Below are positions 31,194 to 37,956 of a DNA stretch of 43,255 nucleotides, one piece after another. The stretch's first letter is position 1, and the number at the start of each line of letters is the position of its first letter. The notes under the pieces were generated by a model. It was given only the letters and a program-made list of their open reading frames with translations. It was not told the DNA's origin and did not search any database. This DNA comes from Blautia sp. (GTDB lineage: Bacteria; Bacillota; Clostridia; Lachnospirales; Lachnospiraceae), in assembly GCA_017515325.1 (NCBI GenBank), contig JAFWGA010000060.1, forward strand, positions 1-43,255. Direction: 5' to 3'. Both the position numbers and the translations under genes were made by a program.

Positions 31194-31221
31194 AAGGACG
31201 GCCCCATCAGGTGCCGCCCTT
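31194..31221 (-). terminator. weak intercistronic stem-loop after the binding-protein gene
   Basis: On the minus strand AAGGGCGGC, loop, GCCGTCCTT (one G-T pair) then ATTTCTTA. Such partial terminators or stabilising stems after binding-protein genes give more binding protein than permease. Confidence 0.55.
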
Positions 31222-31241
31222 TAAGCTACAAAGTGATTTTT

Positions 31242-32276
31242 TTACCAGCGGTCTTCCTCTGCAATAGTGTCAACATTCTCAGCCGTAACAACGATAGGCT
31301 CCATGATAACCTTTGGAGTCTGAGTCAGGCAGGTGTAGTCATATTCGGAACCGATCATAAGCAGAGCGATCTTTGCTGCAGTAGAACCTTCGTCCCAGCT
31401 GTTTGTATAAATCGTACCGGCCATATCACCGCTCTCGATCATAGCCAGAGCATCCTTCTCACCGTCAGCGCCCCAGATGCAGATCTCACCCTTCTTGTTG
31501 GCGGACTCGGCTGCCAGTGCAGCTCCTTCTGCCATTGCGTCGTTGATGGCGAAGACACCCTTCAGATCCGGATAAGACTGAAGGAAGGAGTTCATGACCG
31601 TCATGGCAGCATCCTTCTGGAAGGAAGCGGACTGAGCGTCAACAATCTCGATACCGGAGTAGTTGGCGATGGTGTCACGGAAGCCCTGCTCCAGATTGTC
31701 TGTACGAGCCAGGCCGGGAACACCCTGGATGATGGCGATCTGCCCTTCTTCACCCAGCTGTTCTGCCATCTTCTCCGCTGCCATACGCCCTGCGTCATAG
31801 TCAACAGCCATGACAAGCGCGCTGTGGATGGTGCTGCTGGAGCAATCCAGATTGACAGTGATGACCGGGATGCCGGCTTCCTCAGCCTGCTTGACAGAGG
31901 GAGCAAGGGCTGTTCCGTCTGAGCATTGGAGGATAATGGCATTGTAGCCCTGGTTGATGCAGTCCGTCATAATCTGAACCTGCTTTTCTGCGGACTCTTC
32001 TGCGCCATAGGAGTCTACCTTGATGTTTGACCAGGATGCGCACTCGCGCTCGATTCCCTCTTTCCAGCCCTGGTTATTGGGTGTGCCGATATCATGGGCG
32101 ATGTAGGCGATCTTCACTTCATCTCCTGCATAGGGATCCACGCGGACCTTGTTGCTGTTGCCGCCGGCGGGAGCTGCTGCCTCTGCTGCTTCATCCCTGC
32201 GGGCTGCACTGGCAATGCTCGTCATGCCAAGAACCATGACGGCAGTCATCAGAATTGCCAATACTTTTTTCTTCAT
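31242..32276 (-). CDS. periplasmic-binding-type sugar ABC substrate-binding protein
   Basis: A 344-residue exported protein; the ATG at 32276 follows AAAAGGAGG. The signal peptide is MKKKVLAILMTAVMVLGMTS with an ASAA-type cleavage region at about 23-25. There is no lipobox Cys, which is odd for a Gram-positive binding protein that must stay at the membrane. A Gly/Ala-rich spacer is followed by VKIAYIAHDIGTPNNQGWKEGIERE, YNAIILQCSDGTALAPSVKQAEEAGIPVITVNLDC, a central LKGVFAINDAMAEGAALA and KGEICIWGADGEKDALAMIESGDMAGTI. This is the RbsB/XylF fold. It is the first gene of the operon. Confidence 0.9.
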   Translation of the reverse strand: MKKKVLAILMTAVMVLGMTSIASAARRDEAAEAAAPAGGNSNKVRVDPYAGDEVKIAYIAHDIGTPNNQGWKEGIERECASWSNIKVDSYGAEESAEKQVQIMTDCINQGYNAIILQCSDGTALAPSVKQAEEAGIPVITVNLDCSSSTIHSALVMAVDYDAGRMAAEKMAEQLGEEGQIAIIQGVPGLARTDNLEQGFRDTIANYSGIEIVDAQSASFQKDAAMTVMNSFLQSYPDLKGVFAINDAMAEGAALAAESANKKGEICIWGADGEKDALAMIESGDMAGTIYTNSWDEGSTAAKIALLMIGSEYDYTCLTQTPKVIMEPIVVTAENVDTIAEEDRW

Positions 32277-32305
32277 GAAAGTTCCTCCTTTTCTAAGAAA
32301 GAGAC

Positions 32306-32406
32306 TTGTATACATCAGACACCTTCATGTAAAAATGAGCCTGTCTGATGCGTTACGATATGTTTGTTGATTTTTATAGTATAAATGATGGATATACCGG
32401 TGTCAA
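32306..32406 (-). promoter_or_regulatory. promoter and leader operator of the ABC/kinase operon
   Basis: TTGACA (32406-32401), 17 bases, TATACT (32383-32378) is a near-consensus sigma-A promoter reading toward the binding-protein gene. In the leader lies TTGTATACAT (32306-32315), a palindromic core of the kind bound by GntR/FCD regulators, overlapping an inverted repeat CATCAGACA (32313-32321)/TGTCTGATG (32342-32350). A regulator bound there would block elongation. Confidence 0.65.
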
Positions 32407-32530
32407 CCGACAATAACTCCAAATCATTCTGTCCGATTTTGTGCATATTTTATAATCTGTTCTTCTTTTTTTTTGACAAGCATCTGCTTCTTTTATTTGT
32501 TATGCGATATCCCCCGTTCCATCTCAAATC

Positions 32531-32540
32531 TTGTATACAT
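32531..32540. promoter_or_regulatory. second copy of the TTGTATACAT operator-like site
   Basis: TTGTATACAT again, with a shared preceding C, between the operon promoter and the GntR gene. Two identical 10-mers in a 528-base divergent intergenic region suggest looping or autoregulation by the adjacent GntR protein. Apart from these sites and the promoters I see no gene in 32277-32804. Confidence 0.5.
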
Positions 32541-32681
32541 AGGCTGTCCAAAGATTCCATGTAACGATACAGTTCAACAGCAATTTGACTTTGAATGATT
32601 TGCATTCCTCAGGACTCTGTTCTCGTCTGTCGGCATTTTTCTCCTTACGATAAGCCTGTGGCAGATTCTCAGAGGATGTTC

Positions 32682-32710
32682 TTGTTATTCTTTCAGATGT
32701 TTTATATAAT
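32682..32710 (+). promoter_or_regulatory. probable promoter of the GntR regulator gene
   Basis: TTGTTA (32682-32687), 17 bases, TATAAT (32705-32710), 95 bases before the start codon. The leader contains TTTACTTTGTCGTTTAC (32728-32744), nearly the same as the 3' stem strand of repeat R1 copy 2. Confidence 0.6.
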
Positions 32711-32804
32711 GTATCTAAGCGCACGAGTTTACTTTGTCGTTTACAATCATTACAGTGCCTTAGAGCCGCCAGACAACCTTTCCTGTTATTTAAAGGTTCA
32801 TATT

Positions 32805-33491
32805 ATGGAGAATAAAACGTCAGCCCATGGCGGGCTCAATCTGAAGCATCAGATCTATCAGGATTTGAAAAAGAAATTAATCCACTGTGTCCTCCCCCCT
32901 GGTTCTGAGCTGAATGAACTGAGCCTTACCGAAGAATACAAGGTCAGCCGCACTCCTATCCGTGAGGCCATCAGCCAGCTTGAACTGGAGGGATATGTGA
33001 AGGTCGTGCCCAAAAAGGGGATTTATATTTCGGATATTTCTGTTGACAGTGTGGTGGAGATTTTTCAGACGAGGACGGAAATTGAACCACTTGCCCTGCG
33101 GATGGCTTTTCCTTTTCTTGATATCAAAACACTTCTGGACTTCCGGCAGCGTTTCGAAGAGGAAAGAGAGGATGAGCTGGTTCCCACCTCCCAGCTTGAC
33201 ATGGATATGCATTTATATATCATTGACTGCTGCCGCAACAGCTACCTGATCGATATGATGCACCGCCTCTTTGATGACAACCTGCGGCTGGTTATCTCGA
33301 CGGGATTGAACAGTGTCCAAATCCATAATGCCCGAGTTGAACATATCGGCATTCTTGATTCTCTGATTACCGGTCAGGATCCGGAGGCTTCTGCCAGTCT
33401 TTTAAAAGAACATATTTTTACCTGCCGCACGGCAGCCCTCAAATATTTCAGTTCGGAAGGCTACAAAAACTATCGTTCCAGGCAAAGCTGA
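32805..33491 (+). CDS. GntR-family transcriptional regulator, FadR/FCD type
   Basis: A 228-residue DNA-binding protein. The N-terminal winged helix (about 12-75) reads LKHQIYQDLKKKLIHCVLPPGS, then YKVSRTPIREAISQLELEGYVKVVPKKGIY, which is textbook GntR. The C-terminal FCD domain (about 85-215) has the metal-ligand set DMDMHLYII, EHIGILDSLI and LKEHIFTC. The start at 32805 is chosen because the protein upstream of it is not GntR-like; AAAGG lies nearby. It is divergent from the ABC/dehydrogenase/kinase operon and most likely its local repressor, responding to a sugar-acid-like effector. Confidence 0.88.
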   Translation: MENKTSAHGGLNLKHQIYQDLKKKLIHCVLPPGSELNELSLTEEYKVSRTPIREAISQLELEGYVKVVPKKGIYISDISVDSVVEIFQTRTEIEPLALRMAFPFLDIKTLLDFRQRFEEEREDELVPTSQLDMDMHLYIIDCCRNSYLIDMMHRLFDDNLRLVISTGLNSVQIHNARVEHIGILDSLITGQDPEASASLLKEHIFTCRTAALKYFSSEGYKNYRSRQS

Positions 33492-33510
33492 CAATATTTC
33501 ATTTTGCTGG

Positions 33511-33609
33511 TTAAAATGGTAGAGGGAGGCGCAGCCGACTCTCTACCTGACGGCAGGGTTCCGTCACCGTCAGGTGATATCTTTCTTTCGGCGCCCCTGC
33601 CATTTAAAA
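33511..33609. repeat. nested inverted-repeat element between gntR and gpmA
   Basis: The outer arms TTAAAATGG (33511-33519) and CCATTTAAAA (33600-33609) continue into GGCGC-type arms. An inner stem CCTGACGG (33546-33553)/CCGTCAGG (33567-33574) is perfect. An alternative stem GGTAGAG (33518-33524)/CTCTACC (33541-33547) would compete with the outer one. No coding capacity is seen. Confidence 0.6.
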
Positions 33610-33650
33610 AGACGGTTTCTTTCATTCGTGAAAGAAACCGTCTTTTTTTT
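33610..33650. terminator. strong bidirectional terminator between gntR and gpmA
   Basis: AGACGGTTTCTTTC - ATTC - GTGAAAGAAACCGTCT followed by TTTTTTT on the plus strand. The minus strand also has a T-run after the stem (TTTTTAAATGG). Confidence 0.9.
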
Positions 33651-33681
33651 CATGATTTCATTTTCCTGAGAAGAAAATCCA

Positions 33682-34425
33682 TTACTGCTTCTTGCCCTGG
33701 TTTGCTACAGCTTCCATCTTGGCCTTCAGTGCTTCCTGGTCGCCGAGATAATAATGACCGGTCACCTTGAAGTTCTCATCAAATTCATAAACCAGAGGGG
33801 TTCCTGTCGGAATGTTTACGCCAATGATCTCCTCGCTGGAAAGGTTGTCGAAGTATTTTACCAGTGCACGAAGGGAATTGCCGTGAGCAGCAATGATGAC
33901 TCTCTTGCCGGCCTGCATATCCTTCTTGATCACATCGTTGAAGAAAGGAACGACACGCTCAATAGTGGTCTCCAGACTCTCGTTATCCGGAAGGAGGGCA
34001 GGATCTACATCACGGTACATTGCCTGCTTCTTGGCAGATCTCTCGTCATCTGCTTCCAATGCGGGCGGTTTGATATCGAAGGAACGTCTCCAGATCTTCA
34101 CCTGCTCTTCACCATACTTCTCGGCTGTCTCAGACTTATTCAGTCCCTGAAGGGCACCATAATGGCGCTCATTCAGTTTCCAGGTCTTGATCACCGGCAG
34201 CCAGCAGCGATCCATCTCATCCAGGATATGGTTCAGAGTATGGATAGCTCTCTTCAGATAAGAGGTATAGCAGACATCAAAGTCATAACCTTCAGCCTTC
34301 AGGGTACGTCCTGCCGCCTTGGCCTCTTCATGTCCTTTCTCCGAAAGATCCACGTCTGTCCAGCCAGTAAACAGGTTCAGTTTGTTCCACTCACTTTCTC
34401 CATGTCTTACCAGTACTAATTTCAT
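33682..34425 (-). CDS. gpmA: 2,3-bisphosphoglycerate-dependent phosphoglycerate mutase
   Basis: A 247-residue glycolytic enzyme interconverting 3- and 2-phosphoglycerate. It carries the phosphohistidine motif [10 protein letters not shown] (5-14), [40 protein letters not shown] and the second catalytic His in [15 protein letters not shown] (about 180-194). It is full length and canonical. A TATAAT-like box at 34473-34478 (minus strand) with a weak -35 overlapping the end of the upstream adhesin gene may be its promoter. Confidence 0.96.
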   Translation of the reverse strand: MKLVLVRHGESEWNKLNLFTGWTDVDLSEKGHEEAKAAGRTLKAEGYDFDVCYTSYLKRAIHTLNHILDEMDRCWLPVIKTWKLNERHYGALQGLNKSETAEKYGEEQVKIWRRSFDIKPPALEADDERSAKKQAMYRDVDPALLPDNESLETTIERVVPFFNDVIKKDMQAGKRVIIAAHGNSLRALVKYFDNLSSEEIIGVNIPTGTPLVYEFDENFKVTGHYYLGDQEALKAKMEAVANQGKKQ

Positions 34426-34497
34426 GATGCGTGTCCTCCTTTGTCCTTATATATTTGATTCAGGGGTTCTTTATTATATCCACGTCTTATATCACTG

Positions 34498-37482
34498 TTA
34501 TTTTCTGCCTCGCCTTTTCAGCACGACGATTACCACCAGGCCCGCTGCAATGGCCAAAAGGATGACATAAAGAGCAATGGGGGTATCATCTCCGGTAGGA
34601 ACTCCGCCCACCTTAGTTGCGCCCGGAGTAAGCTGTGTCACTGCCCCTGGCGTCAGGGTAGCACCGGGAGCCTGGGTAATCTGTGCACCTGCTTTTTCGG
34701 TGTTTCGGATCACAATGCTTCCGTTGTTACCGGCCGATAAGGTAATGGCACCTGCGATAGAAGCATCCACCGAGCTGCTGTTGCTCATGGCAAAGGTATA
34801 GTTAAAGGTCGCGGAATCTACCGGCACACCAGATGCATTGGTCTCCATGACATAGAGTGTCACCGGATTGGAATCCGAGAAATATACGGTCGTAGAAGAA
34901 GTCACGCTGGCGCTGCCGCCCAGGCTGAGGGTCAGAATCGGGTTTGCAACGATACTGGAGGCCAGCTGGGTATGGTCTTTATCCAGGAATACACCGGCGT
35001 AGAAGGTTGCCGTACTGTTCACCGGGGCATTCTGCGTGCCATAGTACTGCTTCGTCACACTCAGGGTAGCCGTGTTTCCGGGAGCCTGCGTGGGCTGTGC
35101 AGGCTGTGCCGGGGGATTGTTAAACACATTGGTCAGATACAAAGAAGTAACACTGGTAGATTCGAGATAAACCTCATAGCTCGGCTCAGCAAAATCACCA
35201 AACTCCGGTGTGAATTCTCCGTTGTTCTGCAGGATGGGATTACCATATGCGTCCGTCTCTGCCAGATAGTAGGTCGTATGCTCAGGCATACGCAAGGTAC
35301 GGCTCCAGGAATTTCCACTGGCAATCTGCATCGCGATCGGATCTGCCGCGCGGTTTGTCAGAGCAGTATCAGTAAAGAAGGTAATATAAAATGTCCTGTC
35401 CGTCACCGTGTAAGGAACCGTCTCATACGTGACAGGATCTGTGTAAACCAGATTCAGGGTAAAGGAAAGGTCAGCCATCTCGGTGGATGGAGCTGCTGTC
35501 GGCTCTGCCGCGCCCTTTCGCTGATTGGTAATGGTAAGATATTGGCCATTCTCGTCCGCAAAGGTCATGGCTCCGTCTGTACTGTAGGATACGGAATAAT
35601 TAAAGGAATCGTCAACCGGGTTGCCGTTGGCATCTGTCTCCATCACATATAGGAATTCCGGGATGATCCCTCCGGCTTCATCATGGGTAAGAAACACCTG
35701 AACCCACTGATCTGCAGATGTACTCTGGCCATCCATGGCGAATTCGACCAAATCAGCGTCAACGATCTGGTCTTCTTCACTCATACCGGTATTGGCCAGC
35801 ATGAGATTCCCTGCTTCATCCATCCGGAAAATACCGACATAGAAAACATCATTAGTCGGTACTTCGGCTCCGGTCTCATCTAACGTTACCATAGTGATGG
35901 TCAACGTGCTTGCCGTATCGAAAGCAACATCGCCTTCGCCTTCGTCGATAGGAACATCCTCGTCTCCGAAAAAGTTATCTTCCGTCTCCCACTCCGTATC
36001 GTCAAATTGTTCCCATTCCAGGTCGCCGAAATCGTCCTCGTCAGAACCGACTCGCTTCACTGGCCCATAAGCATCCTCTGCGAGGTCGGAATCCGCATCC
36101 TTTTCTCCGACAAACGGATCTGCCTCTTCCGTTCCGACGAAGGGATCTTCCTCGGACTCCTCGTCGGATGCAGCGGCTTCTTTGGATTCCTCTGTATCTA
36201 CGGATTTCTCATCTTCTTCGTCAGAAGCAGCGGTCTCTTCTGATTCTTTGTCTTCTTTGTCAGAAGCAGCGGCTTCTTCTGATTCTTTGTCTTCTTCGTC
36301 AGATGAAGCGGTCTTTTCGGATTCCTCGTTTTCTTCTCCGGATTCTACCGCTTCGACGGATCCTTCGGTCTTTTCCTCAGCTTCTGCGGCTTCGAAGGAC
36401 TCCTCTGTTTTTTCTTCTGTCTGGGAATCCCCCTCAGAATCAGCCTCGTCGGTCTTTACTTCCTCTGCGGAAGCCCCGTTTCCGTCGGCCTGATCTGTTT
36501 CACTGTCTGACACCTGCGCCGCAGCTTCTACGCTGTCAGAAGCCTCTTCCGCCTCAACAAAAGCCGCAAGCAGGACGACATCAAAATCAGCTGCGACAAA
36601 AGCCGCATCCGTAAACTGTTCTGGCATTCCGTCAGCCCCGCTGATAGCTGCCGTGCTGTCTGACAGGATTCTCGCCTTGTTCTCCCCATCAGAGAACAAC
36701 ACTACTTTGTAAGTCATATCCGGCTCAAATCCGGTCATCTGGGAATCCGGGATATCAACAAACCGCAAAGACAGAGTCAAAGGCTCCTGGTTTTCCGGCC
36801 ATACCTGGCCGCCGGCGCTGGCCGACACAAAATATACCCTGAAGGCAAGGCCGTACAGACTCTGCGCTTCCCCTTCTTCCCAGGCGGCAACGGCAAGATC
36901 GGCATAACGCTTCAGTACAGCCTCATCCGTTACCTGTTCAAAACGGAGCTGTGTATCCGCAGGCAGATGAGCGGATTCGCTTATCCCGGCATTGACCTCA
37001 ATCTGACCGTCCAGATGGAATCTGGTAGCATACTGCTGCGCCGGAACCGTTTCCTGAGCGCCTGCCAGCTCGGCCTGGGGCATAGCTGCCGCGGCGGCTT
37101 CCGGCTCTGTTGATGCCTCCGGCATAGATATAGCCTGCTCCGGAACCGCTAAGCTCTCGGAAGCCTGCTCCGTCCATATTTCATCCGGAATATCTGGAAG
37201 CGGCGGTATGGCTTCATAGGTCTCTTCCTGACCAGGAATGACTATGTCGTCCCCCATATCTCCGGTAACAAACACATTCTCCGGGACTTGTTCTGTCAGA
37301 GCAGCTGTATCCTCATAAACAGCCTCCTCCGGAGCATCTCCTGCCACAAAAATATCCTCTGCCATGGCAGGGGCAATCAACTGTAGTAACAGAGCCACCA
37401 TCACAAGAAGCACTAATGAGGCTCTTACTGTTCTTCTTATTCTCATTACTCGTACCTCATCTCTCATGCGATTCTTACGCAT
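34498..37482 (-). CDS. large acidic cell-surface protein with pilin-type repeats and sortase-like anchor
   Basis: A 994-residue exported protein. The N-terminus MRKNRMRDEVRVMRIRRTVR leads into a hydrophobic signal segment (about 20-40, ending PAMAED). Residues about 165-325 are an unassigned globular domain. Residues about 330-530 are extremely acidic low-complexity repeats (ESEE-AAASDEED-KESEE, DPFVG twice). Three pilin-type isopeptide-linker-like domains follow (about 545-670, 690-815, 820-945), with recurring FYVGIF/FYAGVF and YVMETDA/YLAETDA strands. The tail has TPGA-type Thr/Pro spacer, GVPTGD, a membrane span (TPIALYVILLAIAAGLVVIVV) and a KRRGRK stop-transfer. GVPTGD is a non-canonical sorting motif. 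AGGTGAG precedes the chosen ATG. No sortase is in the window. Confidence 0.8.
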   Translation of the reverse strand: MRKNRMRDEVRVMRIRRTVRASLVLLVMVALLLQLIAPAMAEDIFVAGDAPEEAVYEDTAALTEQVPENVFVTGDMGDDIVIPGQEETYEAIPPLPDIPDEIWTEQASESLAVPEQAISMPEASTEPEAAAAAMPQAELAGAQETVPAQQYATRFHLDGQIEVNAGISESAHLPADTQLRFEQVTDEAVLKRYADLAVAAWEEGEAQSLYGLAFRVYFVSASAGGQVWPENQEPLTLSLRFVDIPDSQMTGFEPDMTYKVVLFSDGENKARILSDSTAAISGADGMPEQFTDAAFVAADFDVVLLAAFVEAEEASDSVEAAAQVSDSETDQADGNGASAEEVKTDEADSEGDSQTEEKTEESFEAAEAEEKTEGSVEAVESGEENEESEKTASSDEEDKESEEAAASDKEDKESEETAASDEEDEKSVDTEESKEAAASDEESEEDPFVGTEEADPFVGEKDADSDLAEDAYGPVKRVGSDEDDFGDLEWEQFDDTEWETEDNFFGDEDVPIDEGEGDVAFDTASTLTITMVTLDETGAEVPTNDVFYVGIFRMDEAGNLMLANTGMSEEDQIVDADLVEFAMDGQSTSADQWVQVFLTHDEAGGIIPEFLYVMETDANGNPVDDSFNYSVSYSTDGAMTFADENGQYLTITNQRKGAAEPTAAPSTEMADLSFTLNLVYTDPVTYETVPYTVTDRTFYITFFTDTALTNRAADPIAMQIASGNSWSRTLRMPEHTTYYLAETDAYGNPILQNNGEFTPEFGDFAEPSYEVYLESTSVTSLYLTNVFNNPPAQPAQPTQAPGNTATLSVTKQYYGTQNAPVNSTATFYAGVFLDKDHTQLASSIVANPILTLSLGGSASVTSSTTVYFSDSNPVTLYVMETNASGVPVDSATFNYTFAMSNSSSVDASIAGAITLSAGNNGSIVIRNTEKAGAQITQAPGATLTPGAVTQLTPGATKVGGVPTGDDTPIALYVILLAIAAGLVVIVVLKRRGRK

Positions 37483-37800
37483 GGATATTCTCTCACCTGA
37501 AACAGAGATTTGTGAGATTTATCCTATTTTCACTATCCGCTCTATAGTATATCATTTTTCCGGTTTTTCACAAGATGATTTTTTAACAAATTTATTGAAC
37601 TGTGCAGTGACCGTAAGTATATGATGTAATGACTGAATTTATCCAGGCATTACATCGCAAATTTACAAGTTGTCCACCAACGGAGTGAGCAAAATGCGGA
37701 TGGGAAGAAGCCGAAAAAGCGCATAACACGGATTTTAGGAATGTCGTTGGTATCGAGCACTTTAATGGCCGCACAGGTCGAACTTTTCTTTTCGCGAAAG
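37483..37800. repeat. non-coding gap with dispersed modules R4 (reverse) and R3 (copy 3)
   Basis: No gene is supported here. CCACCAACGGAGTGAGC (37674-37690) onward to 37702 is module R4 in reverse orientation. CATAACACGGATTTTA (37722-37737) and GTTGGTATCGAGCACTTTAA (37746-37765), followed by GGCCGCACAGGTCG, form R3. The AT-rich 37483-37620 part presumably contains the promoter of the 34498-37482 gene, but I see no clear box. Confidence 0.6.
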
Positions 37801-37885
37801 AAGAGACCCCTGATCCAATCATTCATAGATCAGGGGTCTCTTCCCTTTATGATCCGTGGCTGTCATGTTGCCTGGACAGCCACGG
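37801..37885 (-). terminator. tandem stem-loops after the giant adhesin gene
   Basis: Two perfect stems: AAGAGACCCCTGATC (37801-37815)/GATCAGGGGTCTCTT (37828-37842), 15 bp, and CCGTGGCTGTC (37854-37864)/GACAGCCACGG (37875-37885), 11 bp. Neither has a long T-run, but as a pair downstream of 37957 they probably terminate the adhesin transcript. Confidence 0.6.
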
Positions 37886-37956
37886 CTTACCTGTTACAGT
37901 GATTCTGCTTCCATCAGTGGACTAACCTTACTGATAATCTCCTGAACACCTTTTGT

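Noticed and set aside
36060-36500. Possible tandem-repeat array or CRISPR-like pattern
   Set aside because: The repetition is codon-level (acidic Ser/Glu/Asp repeats) without regular repeat and spacer lengths, so it is protein low complexity.
36168-36614. Ser-rich and Leu/Arg-rich plus-strand frames opposite the acidic repeat region
   Set aside because: They are complementary readings of GAA/GAG/TCG-rich acidic codons in the surface protein, not genes.
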